A DNA stretch of 64,000 bases. Source: Micromonospora sp. NBC_00389 (GTDB lineage Bacteria > Actinomycetota > Actinomycetes > Mycobacteriales > Micromonosporaceae). The stretch is taken from assembly GCF_036059255.1 (NCBI RefSeq), contig NZ_CP107947.1, forward strand, positions 5,642,001-5,706,000, in the 5' to 3' direction. This document shows positions 40,768-52,171 of this stretch, piece after piece (the first letter of the stretch is position 1; every line of letters begins with the position of its first letter). The translations under genes were made by a program, and so were the position numbers. The notes below the pieces were generated by a model, which did not search any database, was not told the origin of the DNA, and saw nothing but the letters and a program-made list of their open reading frames with translations.

Positions 40768-41706
40768 TTACCGGTCGAGGCTGAGCTTGTGTACCTGGTC
40801 CGTTACGGCCGTCAGAAGGGCGGTCAGCGCGGGAGCCGGGGGGTTGTCCCGGGTGACGGCGACCAGGCGGCGTTGGAGAGTGGCTTCGGCGATGTCCCGA
40901 ATCGCGAGAGCGGGGTCATCGGTGGGTAGGGTCAGGGCCGGCATCAGGGCGACGGCTGCCGCGGCGCGGACTAGTTCGAGTTGCACGTCGGCGTCGCTGC
41001 AGCGGTGCCGCAGGTCGGGCTCGTAGCCGCCGACGGATCGGCAGGTCCCGACGACCATGGTGTGGTGGCCGGTGCCCTCGGCGGAAGCGGTCCAGATGTC
41101 GGATCGCAGCTTGGCGACCGCGACGGGGCCTCCGGGCCGGGCGAGTGGATGCGCTGCCGGTAGCACGATCTTCAGTGGCTCTTCGAGTAGGAGCGTGAAG
41201 CGCAGCCCGGCCGGGCGGGGGCGGGGGTGGCCGTCGTACTCGTCGCCGATGACCAGGTCGACCGCGCCCAGCCGCAAACCTGGCAGGGACTGTTCGAGTT
41301 CCAGCTCGAAGATCTCCACGCGGACCTGTGGGTGGTCGACCGTCATGCGGGCCAGGGCCGGAACCAGCAGGCGACGGGTCGCCGATTGCAGGCCACCGGC
41401 GCGCACGGTGCCCCGGATTTCACCGCTCAACGCGGCCAGGTCGGCTTCTGCCGCCTCGGCCGCTGACAGCAGCACGCGCGCGTGCTGGGCGAGCAGGTGT
41501 CCGGCGTCGGTGAGCCGCACGCCGCGCCCGGCCTTGTCGAACAGCCGGGCGCCGACCTCCTTCTCCAGGATGGCCAGTTGCTGGGAGACCGTCGACGGGC
41601 TGTAGCCCAGGGCTGCGGCGACCGCGGCCAGGGTGCCCCGCTCCTCGAACTCGCGAAGGAAGCGCAGCCGCCGGAGATCCAGGGGTGCCGGTGAGAAACG
41701 TGTCAT
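40768..41706 (-). CDS. LysR-family transcriptional regulator
   Basis: A 312-residue regulator: N-terminal HTH (LDLRRLRFLREFEERGTLAAVAAALGYSPSTVSQQLAILEKEVGARLFDKAGRGVRLTDAG) and the LysR substrate-binding domain with IFELELEQSLPGLRLGAVDLVIGDEYDG. The closest neighbour on the same strand, 35 bp upstream, is an alpha/beta hydrolase gene; a divergent EamA transporter gene lies beyond. LysR regulators commonly control adjacent enzyme or exporter genes, so either could be its target. The ATG at 41706 is used; no strong SD. Confidence 0.88.
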   Translation of the reverse strand: MTRFSPAPLDLRRLRFLREFEERGTLAAVAAALGYSPSTVSQQLAILEKEVGARLFDKAGRGVRLTDAGHLLAQHARVLLSAAEAAEADLAALSGEIRGTVRAGGLQSATRRLLVPALARMTVDHPQVRVEIFELELEQSLPGLRLGAVDLVIGDEYDGHPRPRPAGLRFTLLLEEPLKIVLPAAHPLARPGGPVAVAKLRSDIWTASAEGTGHHTMVVGTCRSVGGYEPDLRHRCSDADVQLELVRAAAAVALMPALTLPTDDPALAIRDIAEATLQRRLVAVTRDNPPAPALTALLTAVTDQVHKLSLDR

Positions 41707-41741
41707 GAGCCCCAAACTCTGTTGATCTTGTTGTGATGTGC

Positions 41742-42923
41742 CTACGAGCGGGCTGAGTCGGGAGTGCGCTGCGGGGCGGCGAGGACCCAGGCGGCAAAGG
41801 CTTCGACGCCGTCCACGACTGCCTCGAAGCGCGGGGAGTGGAACAGGTCGAACGAGTGCTGCCCGCCGGGCAGTTCGGCGTAGACCACGGCGTTGGAGGA
41901 GGTGTGGCGCAGCTGGTCGGCGAAGTTTCGGGCGGCCTCGACGGTCGCCAGGGCGTCCTTGGTGCCGTGGGCGATGAGGAACGGCGGCGCACCGGGGTGG
42001 AGGTACGCCCATGGTTGATTCGGGGACGGCGCCTGGTCGGGGGTCTGGCCGAAATAGTGGCCGTAGTAGCCGTAGAGGCAGATCGCGGCGGTGACCGAGG
42101 TGTCGGCGGACTCGAACCCGGGCTGGAACGCCGGGTCGTTCGGCGTGAGCGCACACAGGGACGCCAGGTTGGAGCCGGCGGAGCTGCCCGCCACGAACAG
42201 CCGCGACGGATCGGCGCCGTAGGCGGGGGCGTGCTCGCGGGCCCAGGCGATGACCTTCTTGGCGTCGATCTGGTGGCCGGGGAAAGTGGTCTGGGGCCGC
42301 AGCCGGTAGTTGGCGCTGATGCACACCCATCCCCGGCTGGCGAGCTGGTACAGCAGGGGCCGTGCCTCGCGGTTCTTCGCGCCGCTGGTGAAGCCGCCGC
42401 CGTGGAAGTAGATCAGGACCGGCGCGTTGTGCGGCGCGTCGCGGCGGCGGTAGATGTCGAGGAGATTCCGGCGCCCGGCGTCCCCGTAGCTGAGGTTGGG
42501 GATCCGCTCCACGTCACGCCGCCGCATGAGGCCCGGTAGCAGCAGAATGCGGGTCCAGGGCCGGTGGCGGCGCAGCGGTATGTGCACACGATCCCGCCAG
42601 TTGGGTCCCAGCCCCTGGTCGAGGGCCTGCTCGACCACCCGATCGGTCCGTACGCCCCGCCAGGCGGAGACAGCCAGCCCGGCGGAGGCGACGGCGGCCA
42701 CTGCGGCCGTCACCTTGGCGCCCGATGACTCCAGATCGTCCTGGGCGGCGGCCAGCGTTGTGGAGGCCAGCAGGGCCAGAACGCCCAGGAATGGCACCTC
42801 GTTGAGGGTCAGGCCGAACCAGAAGCTCATCGTCGCCAGCGGTTGGGGCCGGCGCGGCGCGACAACGGCGAAGAAGGTGCACCAGGCGACGAGCGCCACG
42901 GTGATCACATAGCCGACGGGCAT
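41742..42923 (-). CDS. Alpha/beta hydrolase (HSL-type esterase) with membrane N-terminus
   Basis: A 393-residue protein. The first 110 or so residues include three hydrophobic segments (MPVGYVITVALVAWCTFFAVVAP; FLGVLALLASTTLAA; VTAAVAAVASAGLAVSAW). The catalytic domain has the oxyanion motif YFHGGGFTSG, the nucleophile elbow VAGSSAGSNLAS (GxSxG), a Asp in HGTKDALATV and a His in PGGQHSFDLF. This is a hormone-sensitive-lipase-like esterase fold attached to a membrane anchor. Substrate unknown. The ATG at 42923 follows GGGAGG four bases upstream. Confidence 0.85.
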   Translation of the reverse strand: MPVGYVITVALVAWCTFFAVVAPRRPQPLATMSFWFGLTLNEVPFLGVLALLASTTLAAAQDDLESSGAKVTAAVAAVASAGLAVSAWRGVRTDRVVEQALDQGLGPNWRDRVHIPLRRHRPWTRILLLPGLMRRRDVERIPNLSYGDAGRRNLLDIYRRRDAPHNAPVLIYFHGGGFTSGAKNREARPLLYQLASRGWVCISANYRLRPQTTFPGHQIDAKKVIAWAREHAPAYGADPSRLFVAGSSAGSNLASLCALTPNDPAFQPGFESADTSVTAAICLYGYYGHYFGQTPDQAPSPNQPWAYLHPGAPPFLIAHGTKDALATVEAARNFADQLRHTSSNAVVYAELPGGQHSFDLFHSPRFEAVVDGVEAFAAWVLAAPQRTPDSARS

Positions 42924-43113
42924 GAAACCTCCCAAGATGAGTCACCGACGTGGGCAGTAGCGGGTCGTGAGTCGCCCGGGCTCTGATGGAGGCTGTGATC
43001 ATCGCGCGGTTGCTGCCGGAGCTTTCGCCCGGGGCAACCATGTGGGAATCCTAACGAATCACCTCCATGAATCATCGCTGGACCTGGCGGGTCTGGTCGA
43101 TGATCCTTGGCGC

Positions 43114-44124
43114 ATGGGTCCAGCACTGTGCCTTTTGTCCGCGGCGTGCTTCGGCGCCATGGCGATCTTCGGCAAGCTCGCCTACGAGGCCGGTGTCTCG
43201 CCCGGTGCGCTGCTGCTGGTGCGCTTCACCCTGGCCGCCGCACTGCTGGGGATGGCCTTGCTCGTGCGGCCGGGCCTACGCCGAGCGGAACCGGGTCCGC
43301 ACCGGGGCGAACCGGGCAGCCAGCCGGCGACGACGCGCGGCCGGGTGCTGGCCACCGCCGTCGCGTTGGGTGCCATCGGGTACGCCACACAGGCGAGTCT
43401 GTTCTTCTCGGCCCTGCAGCGGATGGACGCGTCGCTGCTGTCCCTGATCCTCTACACCTACCCCGTCCTGGTCACCGTGGCGGCGGTGCTGCTCGGCCGT
43501 GACCGGCTCACCCCTGGACGCGGCGCCGCGCTGGTGGCGGCGTCGGGCGGAACGCTGCTGGTCCTGCTCGGCGCCGGTGGCGTGAGCTTCCACCCGGTCG
43601 GGGCACTGCTCGCCTTTGCCGCCGCGCTCACCTACACCGTCTACATCCTCGTCGCCGACACCGTCGTGCACCGGCTGCCGCCCGTGGTGCTGTCCACACT
43701 GGTGATGGCCGGCGCGGCCGGCACCCTTGGCGCACGCGCCCTGCTCACCGGCGGGGTCGATTTCGACTTCGGGCCGCCGGGATGGTTCTGGCTGGCCTGT
43801 ATCGCTGTGGTCTCCACGGTCGTGGCGATGCTGACCTTCTTCGCCGGCCTGAAACGGACCGGCCCGTCGACCGCCGCGATCCTGTCCACCTTCGAACCCG
43901 TGGTCACCACCGCACTGGCCGCGCTCATCCTCGGCGAATCCCTGACCCCGGTGCAGCTCGTCGGCGGCGCCCTGGTGCTGTCCTCCGTCGTCGTCCTCCA
44001 ACTCCGACCGACCCGCACCCACCGCCAGGACCAGGGCCCACGTCCGGCACCCGATCCCGAGAGCCGTAGGGCGCGGGATCCGGCACGAGACGGCAACGCC
44101 GAACCGACGACGGTAGCGCCGTAG
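43114..44124 (+). CDS. EamA/DMT-family transporter
   Basis: A 336-residue membrane protein with ten hydrophobic segments in two EamA repeats (ALCLLSAACFGAMAIFGKLAYEAGVSPGALLLVRF and FAAALTYTVYILVADTVVHRLPPVVLSTLVMAGAAG; ILSTFEPVVTTALAALILGESLTPVQLVGGALVL). EamA proteins export amino-acid-like or other small metabolites. A hydrophilic tail of about 35 residues ends the protein. The start at 43114 has only a weak SD; the frame is open upstream to 42967 but that part is not membrane-like. Divergent from the hydrolase/LysR pair with a 190-base shared region. Confidence 0.82.
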   Translation: MGPALCLLSAACFGAMAIFGKLAYEAGVSPGALLLVRFTLAAALLGMALLVRPGLRRAEPGPHRGEPGSQPATTRGRVLATAVALGAIGYATQASLFFSALQRMDASLLSLILYTYPVLVTVAAVLLGRDRLTPGRGAALVAASGGTLLVLLGAGGVSFHPVGALLAFAAALTYTVYILVADTVVHRLPPVVLSTLVMAGAAGTLGARALLTGGVDFDFGPPGWFWLACIAVVSTVVAMLTFFAGLKRTGPSTAAILSTFEPVVTTALAALILGESLTPVQLVGGALVLSSVVVLQLRPTRTHRQDQGPRPAPDPESRRARDPARDGNAEPTTVAP

Positions 44125-44160
44125 GGCCGCTCGGATGGGCCGTGCGTCGTCCAGCCGCGG

Positions 44161-44439
44161 TCAGCTGAGCCGTTGGTCGAGGTGGAAGCTGACCTCGGCG
44201 CCGGCCTCGCTCTTGCCGGTGAGCTTGCACAGGGCGGCCCGGATGGGCAGCCAGTGCGGGCCGGTGCCCGACGGCATGAGGGTGGCGCTGAACGGGTGAC
44301 CGTCGATCGTGCCGGTGACCTTGACGGCGCGGCGGGTGCCGAGCAGGTCGGCCGAGTCGGGCACGGTCACGTAGGTGGCGAAGGCGCCGTCTTTCTCTAT
44401 CGGCGCGGTGAAGCGGTGGTCGAGTGGTTGCGGGGTCAT
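44161..44439 (-). CDS. DUF1905 domain protein
   Basis: A 92-residue single-domain protein (HRFTAPIEKDGAFATYVTVPDSADLLGTRRAVKVTGTIDGHPFSATLMPSGTGPHWLPIRAALCKLTGKSEAGAEVSFHLD). This matches the DUF1905 small beta-barrel fold that often precedes an OmdA (bacteriocin-protection) domain; the second domain is absent here. GGAGGAG before the ATG. Function unknown. Confidence 0.8.
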   Translation of the reverse strand: MTPQPLDHRFTAPIEKDGAFATYVTVPDSADLLGTRRAVKVTGTIDGHPFSATLMPSGTGPHWLPIRAALCKLTGKSEAGAEVSFHLDQRLS

Positions 44440-44499
44440 TGCTCTCCTCCGGTGGGTGCGGCGGCCGGTGGGTGTGCCGAGTGGCGTACGTGATCGCCC

Positions 44500-45156
44500 T
44501 CAGGTGGTCGTGGCGTCGATGGCGTCGGCGATGGGCGTCGGCCCGTTCACGAGTTCCAGGGTCGCGCCGGCGGTGCGTGGTTCGTCGAGCAGCGCGACGA
44601 GCACCTGGGCGACGTCGGCGCGGGTGACCGCGCCCCGTCCGGCGTGCCGGGTGAGGGTGATCCGTCCGGTGGGTTCGTCGTCGGTGAGCCGGCCGGGTCG
44701 CAGCACCGTCCAGTCCAGGTCCCGGCCGGGCAGGTCGTCCTCGGCGGCCCGCTTGGCCCGCAGGTACGCCGCCCACACCTCGTCGGTGCCGGCGGCCGGC
44801 GGGTTGTCCACGCCCATCGAGGAGACCAGCAGGTAGCGGCGGACGCCGGCGCGGGTGGCGGCGTCGGCGAGCAGCGCGGCCGCGGCCCGGTCGACGGTGT
44901 CCTTACGGGCGGCGCCGCTGCCGGGGCCGGCACCGGCGGCGAAGACCACCGCGTCCGCGCCGTCGAGGTGCGCGGCGACCTCGGCGACGCCGGCGTGTTC
45001 CAGGTCGCAGACCACCGGTTCGGCGCCGGCGGCGCGCAGCGCGCCGGCCTGTTCGGGGTTACGGATCAGGCCGACGGCGGTGTCGCCGCGCTCGGCGAGG
45101 TCGCGCTCAAGAAGTAGGGCGATCTTGCCGTGGCCTCCGGCGATGACGACGCGCAT
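44500..45156 (-). CDS. Atypical SDR, NAD(P)-binding oxidoreductase
   Basis: A 218-residue protein with an N-terminal G-x-G-x2-G-type loop (VVIAGGHGKIALLLERDLAERG), VVCDLEHAGVAEVAAHLDGADAVVFAAGAG, and YLLVSSMGVDNPP. This is the pattern of the atypical short-chain dehydrogenase group (YwnB/NmrA-like) that lacks the classical YxxxK. The group binds NAD(P)H and may act as a redox sensor or reductase. Same strand as the DUF1905 gene, 60 bp upstream of it, probably one transcript. Confidence 0.83.
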   Translation of the reverse strand: MRVVIAGGHGKIALLLERDLAERGDTAVGLIRNPEQAGALRAAGAEPVVCDLEHAGVAEVAAHLDGADAVVFAAGAGPGSGAARKDTVDRAAAALLADAATRAGVRRYLLVSSMGVDNPPAAGTDEVWAAYLRAKRAAEDDLPGRDLDWTVLRPGRLTDDEPTGRITLTRHAGRGAVTRADVAQVLVALLDEPRTAGATLELVNGPTPIADAIDATTT

Positions 45157-45255
45157 GCGCCCAACCTACCGGCGTACGACGGCGTGGGCCGGCCGCTGAC
45201 GCCCGAGGCGGGCCGGGGTTCGGCGGCGGGGCATCGGCTGAGGCAGCATGGAGGG

Positions 45256-46128
45256 GTGACAGAGAGCCTCGACGCGTTGACCTCGCTGGTGGCCGGCGGC
45301 GGGGTGGTGGTGCTCAGCGGGGCGGGCCTGTCCACCGAGTCGGGCATCCCGGACTACCGGGGGCCCGGCGGGGTGGCCCGCCGGCACACCCCGATGACCT
45401 TCCAGGCGTTCACCCGGGATCCCCTCGCCCGGCGCCGCTACTGGGCGCGGAGCCATCTGGGGTGGCGGCTGATCGCCCGGGCCGCGCCGAACGCCGGGCA
45501 CCGGGCGGTGGCCCGGCTGCAAGGCGCCGGCCTGGTCGACGCGGTTATCACCCAGAACGTCGACGGGCTGCACTCGCTGGCCGGCAGCGCGCCGGTGATC
45601 GAGTTGCACGGCCGCCTGGACGAGGTGACCTGCCTGGACTGCGGCAACCTGACCTCCCGGGAGGAGTTGGACCGCCGGCTGCGCGAGGCCAACCCGGACT
45701 TCGTGGCCCACGTCGCCGCCGTGAACCCGGACGGTGATGTGGATCTCCCCGACGAGCAGGTGGCCGCGTTCCGGCCGGTGGATTGCGGGATCTGCGGCAC
45801 GGGGATGCTGAAACCGGACGTGGTGTTCTTCGGCGAGACGGTGCCGCCCGAGCGGGTGGCGCGCTGCTTCGCGCTGGTGGAGCAGGCCCGGGCGTTGCTG
45901 GTGCTCGGCTCGTCGTTGACGGTGATGTCGGGTCGCCGGTTCGTGATCCGGGCGGCGAAACGGGGCATTCCGGTGGCGATCGTCAACCAGGGGCCGACCC
46001 GTGGTGATGGCCACGCCACGGTGAGCGTCGACGCCGCGCTGGGCGCGCTGCTGCCGGCGCTGGCCGAGCGGGCCACCGGCGGCGTCGACGCCGATGCCGC
46101 CACGATGGTCGCCCCGGCCGGGGTGTGA
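45256..46128 (+). CDS. Sir2-family NAD-dependent protein deacylase
   Basis: A 290-residue sirtuin. The NAD-binding [15 protein letters not shown] (residues 22-36), TQNVDGLH (99-106), the catalytic His (LHGR, His118), the Zn ribbon Cys126/Cys129/Cys177/Cys180 and [10 protein letters not shown] are all present. It removes acyl groups from lysines using NAD. An insertion between the Cys pairs (about residues 131-176) is longer than in E. coli CobB. Start is a GTG with no well-spaced SD. It sits directly upstream of the riboswitch-controlled gcvP, but separate expression is likely. Confidence 0.9.
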   Translation: MTESLDALTSLVAGGGVVVLSGAGLSTESGIPDYRGPGGVARRHTPMTFQAFTRDPLARRRYWARSHLGWRLIARAAPNAGHRAVARLQGAGLVDAVITQNVDGLHSLAGSAPVIELHGRLDEVTCLDCGNLTSREELDRRLREANPDFVAHVAAVNPDGDVDLPDEQVAAFRPVDCGICGTGMLKPDVVFFGETVPPERVARCFALVEQARALLVLGSSLTVMSGRRFVIRAAKRGIPVAIVNQGPTRGDGHATVSVDAALGALLPALAERATGGVDADAATMVAPAGV

Positions 46129-46192
46129 CAGCCCGGGGGTAGGACATGTGGCGGAAACACCGGCGCTGGTAGCGTTGACCATGCCGGTACCA

Positions 46193-46283
46193 CCCACGTG
46201 GGAGAGACCGCCCGACAGCACCCGGGGCGGCGCCGAAGGGGCAAATCCTCCCCGGAACCTCTCAGGCAAAAGGACCTCGTGGG
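46193..46283 (+). ncRNA. Glycine riboswitch (single gcvT-type aptamer visible)
   Basis: The sequence shows the conserved aptamer blocks GGGAGAGACC, GGCGCCGAAGGGGCAA and CCCGGAACCTCTCAGGCAAA, followed by AGGACC. The P1 stem is closed by CCCACG (46193-46198) with CGTGGG (46278-46283). It lies 74 bases upstream of gcvP, the classical target: glycine binding turns on glycine-cleavage genes. A full second aptamer is not evident in the remaining leader. Confidence 0.9.
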
Positions 46284-46357
46284 CAGGCACTGTGGAGCGC
46301 CCTGCGGGTGTGACAGAGGGGGAGGCCGATCCGTCGACCTCGCCCGGGAGCGCCCCC

Positions 46358-49180
<2,823 letters not shown>

Positions 49181-49191
49181 CGACGGGCGGG

Positions 49192-49218
49192 CCGGGGCGG
49201 GCGGTGTGGCCGCCCCGG
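49192..49218 (+). terminator. Terminator after gcvP
   Basis: CCGGGGCGG (49192-49200) pairs perfectly with CCGCCCCGG (49210-49218), 12 bases after the stop. Confidence 0.7.
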
Positions 49219-49303
49219 CAGCCGCGCCGACCTGGGCAGGAATGTCCCGGACCGGGGACTAGCCTGGGTCGACAGCGGCGGTTCGGTGACGCTGAGTGGT
49301 CAA

Positions 49304-49504
49304 TCAGGCCACGAGGGCGTGGCGGGCGGGGCCGCGGTGCGGGGCGATGCTGCTGCCGTCGGGGAGCAGCTCACCTGTGTCCTCGAAGACGATGACACCG
49401 TTGCAGAGCAGGCTCCAGCCCTGCTCAGGGAAGCAAGCGAGGACCCGGGCGGCTTCCCGGTCGGTAGCTTCAGCAGAGGGGCAGGTCGGTTGGTGCTGGC
49501 ACAT
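49304..49504 (-). CDS. DUF5999 small protein
   Basis: A 66-residue protein (MCQHQPTCPSAEATDREAARVLACFPEQGWSLLCNGVIVFEDTGELLPDG...). It matches a short, highly conserved actinobacterial family of unknown function with an N-terminal Cys/His patch (C-x-H-x4-C) and a CNGVIVFEDTGELLPDG core. The ATG at 49504 has GGAG six bases upstream; an in-frame ATG at 49537 would add 11 residues but lacks an SD. Confidence 0.75.
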   Translation of the reverse strand: MCQHQPTCPSAEATDREAARVLACFPEQGWSLLCNGVIVFEDTGELLPDGSSIAPHRGPARHALVA

Positions 49505-49532
49505 CGGGTTCTCCGGACTGTGGGGGCACTGT

Positions 49533-49549
49533 GTCATGGTTCACATGAC
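49533..49549. promoter_or_regulatory. Operator-like palindrome between divergent genes
   Basis: GTCATG and CATGAC flank five bases in the 123-bp gap between the DUF5999 gene and the divergent PabB-like gene. This is a plausible dimer-binding site for one or both promoters. Confidence 0.4.
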
Positions 49550-49627
49550 CAGTGACGCACAGTACCAAGCGAAAGTGTCCAGCATCGAGCAGGTAGCCGC
49601 CTGGTGCACGGGAAATCCACTGAACGG

Positions 49628-50824
49628 ATGAGGAAGGTCGGACCGTACGGCGTGGAAACGCTCCCACATGTGCTGGTAAATGCACCAGCCGCACCGGCCG
49701 CCTGCCGAGGCGGCCTCGTCGAACGCGCCCGCCTGCAATGGCACCGCTCCGACGGCGGCGACCCCGCCGTGCTCGCCGAGCAGTTCCTCGCCGCACACGG
49801 CCTGCCACTGCACGACCTGACCCGCCCCGCCGACCACCGGCACCCCACCACCGACGCCTGCGGGGCCGCGCTCTACCTGTCCGCCGCCGCCGGAGCGCTG
49901 CTGGCCGGCGCCCCGACCACAGCGCCCGACCCCACGCCGACCCTGCCCGACCTCGCCGTCGTCGTCTACGGCCACGGCCCCACCCGGCCCGCACCGAGCG
50001 GCCCGCCACCGCCCTGGTGGCTCGGCCCGTGGACCGAGAGCTGGACCCCACGCCAGCACGCCGACGCCGTCGACGCGGTCCGCGCCGCCATCGGCCGCGG
50101 CGACGTCTACCAGACCAACCTCGTCGGACACGCCGCCGCCCGCTACACCGGCGACCCGCTGCCCGCCCTCAGCCGCCTCGGCGCGCTGCCCGGCGCCCGC
50201 TACGGCGGCGTACTCACCGGCGACGGCTGGGCGATCGGCTGCGCCTCCCCGGAGACCCTCGTCGAGGTCACCGACGGGCAGCTGACCACCCGACCCATCA
50301 AGGGCACCCGCCCGGCCACCGCCGCCGGCCGCGCCGAACTGCTCGCCAGCGCCAAGGAACGCGCCGAACACATCATGATCGTCGACCTGGAACGCAACGA
50401 CCTGGCCCGCATCGCCCGCACCGGCACCGTCCGCGTCGACGAGCTGTTCGCCGTCCGCCGCTGGTGCGACCTGTGGCAGGCCGAGTCCACCGTCCGCGCC
50501 ACCGCCGCCGACGGCCTCGGCCTGGCCGACCTGCTGCGCGCCACCTGCCCCGGCGGCTCGGTGACCGGCGCGCCGAAACACGCCGCCCTGACCCAGATCG
50601 GCGCCCTCGAACCCGTCGGCCGGGGCGCCAGCATGGGCGCCCTGGGCTGGGTCGCCCCCGGCCGGATCGACCTCGGCCTGACCATCCGCACCGCCGCCGC
50701 CGACGGCGAGAAGCTGCACACCTGGGCCGGCGGCGGCATCACCTGGGACAGCGACCCCGCCGCCGAGGTCGCCGAGGCCGCCGCGAAGACCGCCCCGATC
50801 CGCGCCACCCTGGCCGGGCGCTGA
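49628..50824 (+). CDS. Chorismate-binding enzyme (PabB-like aminodeoxychorismate synthase component I)
   Basis: A 398-residue protein of the anthranilate/ADC synthase family. The chorismate-binding C-terminal part has RGDVYQTNLVG, SPETLVEV, TRPIKGTRPAT, IVDLERNDLARIARTGTV, and CPGGSVTGAPKHAAL. PIKGTRPR-type and SPE motifs fit PabB rather than isochorismate synthase. It should make 4-amino-4-deoxychorismate for folate with a PabA amidotransferase and a PabC lyase that are not here. The start is unsure: ATG 49628 versus a GTG at 49604, neither with a good SD. It is 31 bases ahead of the def gene on the same strand. Confidence 0.85.
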   Translation: MRKVGPYGVETLPHVLVNAPAAPAACRGGLVERARLQWHRSDGGDPAVLAEQFLAAHGLPLHDLTRPADHRHPTTDACGAALYLSAAAGALLAGAPTTAPDPTPTLPDLAVVVYGHGPTRPAPSGPPPPWWLGPWTESWTPRQHADAVDAVRAAIGRGDVYQTNLVGHAAARYTGDPLPALSRLGALPGARYGGVLTGDGWAIGCASPETLVEVTDGQLTTRPIKGTRPATAAGRAELLASAKERAEHIMIVDLERNDLARIARTGTVRVDELFAVRRWCDLWQAESTVRATAADGLGLADLLRATCPGGSVTGAPKHAALTQIGALEPVGRGASMGALGWVAPGRIDLGLTIRTAAADGEKLHTWAGGGITWDSDPAAEVAEAAAKTAPIRATLAGR

Positions 50825-50842
50825 ACCCACCACCACCGGCGA

Positions 50843-50848
50843 TACGCT
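50843..50848 (+). promoter_or_regulatory. Leaderless -10 box (TACGCT) of the deformylase gene
   Basis: TACGCT ends seven bases before the ATG at 50856 and no SD is present, so the deformylase can be transcribed independently of the PabB-like gene. Confidence 0.45.
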
Positions 50849-50855
50849 GACCCGC

Positions 50856-51365
50856 ATGACCATGCGGCCCATCCGGATCATCGGCGACCCCGTACTGCGC
50901 ACCCCGTGCGAGCCGGTCACCACCTTCGACGCCGAGCTGCGCGCCCTGGTCACCGACCTGATGGACACCCTGCTCGGCGCGCCCGGCCGGGCCGGTGTGG
51001 CCGCCCCGCAGATCGGGGTCAGCGCCCAGGTGTTCGTCTACGACGCCGACGGGCACCGCGGCCACCTGATCAACCCCACCCTGGAGCTGTCCGAGGAACG
51101 CCAGGACGACGACGAGGGCTGCCTGTCCATCCCCGGCCTGTACTTCCCGACCGCCCGGGCCATGCACGCCACCGCGAACGGCGTCGACCAGCACGGCGAG
51201 CCGTTGACCATCGCCGGCAGCGGCTTCCTCGCCCGCGCCCTGCAACACGAGACCGACCACCTGCGCGGCAAGCTGTACGTCGACACGCTGAGCGGGGACA
51301 TCCGCCGCCGCGCCCTGCGCGAGATCCGCGCCGGCCGCTTCGACTCACCCAGCCGCCGCCGCTGA
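50856..51365 (+). CDS. def: Peptide deformylase
   Basis: A 169-residue metalloenzyme with all three family motifs: GVAAPQIG (residues 47-54), EGCLS (87-91, Cys89 a metal ligand) and HETDH (131-135). It removes the formyl group from N-terminal methionine of nascent proteins. Actinobacteria often carry more than one def; this copy has no fmt gene beside it. Start at the ATG at 50856. Confidence 0.95.
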   Translation: MTMRPIRIIGDPVLRTPCEPVTTFDAELRALVTDLMDTLLGAPGRAGVAAPQIGVSAQVFVYDADGHRGHLINPTLELSEERQDDDEGCLSIPGLYFPTARAMHATANGVDQHGEPLTIAGSGFLARALQHETDHLRGKLYVDTLSGDIRRRALREIRAGRFDSPSRRR

Positions 51366-51390
51366 CCCGCCTGCCGCTGACCCGCCGCCG

Positions 51391-52161
51391 CTACCGGGCG
51401 GTCAGCGTGTACTCGTCGTAGTCGGCGACCCGGGTGAAACCCACCCGCTCGTACAGCCGCACCGCAGCCGCGTTGTCCGCCTTCACGTTCAGCGTGACGT
51501 GCTCGACGGTCTCGCGCAGCCGTCCGCACAGCGCCGCCACCACCGCCGCCGCCAGGCCCCGCCCCCGCCAGCGCGGATGGGTCGTGACGTTGCCCAACGC
51601 CGCCACCCGGTACACCGGGGACCACACGTGCACCCCGGCCACCGCCGCCAGCTCACCGCCCTCGCGTACGCCCAGGTACTGCCCGGTGGCCACCATCCGG
51701 GGATCGAACCAGTTCTCCGGGTACGCCTGCGCGTACAGGCGGCGCAGCCGCGGCAGGTCCGCCGCGCCGAGCACCACACCCGCCGGGCGCACCGCCGCCA
51801 GCCGGGCCGGATCGGTCAACGCCATCCGGTGGTGCGCGCCGCCGGAATCCAGCCGGAACGACCCGGCCAGGGCGTCGCTCAGCCCGGGGGACAGGTGCGC
51901 GTACAGCCGGGCGGGCAGCACCGGCGCCAGGTCGGCCAGCAACGCCGCCAGCGCCGCGGTGTCCGCCGGCGCCGCGAACGCCAGCAGCGTCGGCGGGTCC
52001 ACCCCGTGATAGAGCAACGCGACCTGCTCACCCCGGCGGAACCACGACGTGTAAGGCCAGAAGAAGTCGTCCAAGTCGCCCAACTGGTAGGCGTGCAGCA
52101 CCGGATCACGCCCCAGCAGGTCGGCCAGGACGGCACGGTCGTGCTCCGCGCGTACCGGCAT
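51391..52161 (-). CDS. GNAT N-acetyltransferase (DUF4081-type)
   Basis: A 256-residue protein. The N-terminal half (VLADLLGRDPVLHAYQLGDLDDFFWPYTSWFRR) is typical of the DUF4081 extension. The C-terminal GNAT fold has VTTHPRWRGRGLAAAVVAALC (acetyl-CoA P-loop Q/RxxGxG/A) and LNVKADNAAAVRLYERVGFTRVADYDEYTL. Acceptor unknown. ATG at 52161; the downstream end is convergent with def. Its start is ten bases from the end of the TauE-type gene on the same strand. Confidence 0.85.
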   Translation of the reverse strand: MPVRAEHDRAVLADLLGRDPVLHAYQLGDLDDFFWPYTSWFRRGEQVALLYHGVDPPTLLAFAAPADTAALAALLADLAPVLPARLYAHLSPGLSDALAGSFRLDSGGAHHRMALTDPARLAAVRPAGVVLGAADLPRLRRLYAQAYPENWFDPRMVATGQYLGVREGGELAAVAGVHVWSPVYRVAALGNVTTHPRWRGRGLAAAVVAALCGRLRETVEHVTLNVKADNAAAVRLYERVGFTRVADYDEYTLTAR

Positions 52162-52171
52162 CAGCGTCGGC

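Noticed and set aside
46284..46357. Second glycine aptamer
   Set aside because: The remaining 74 bases are too short and lack the conserved GCGCCGAAGG...CTCTCAGGCA blocks.
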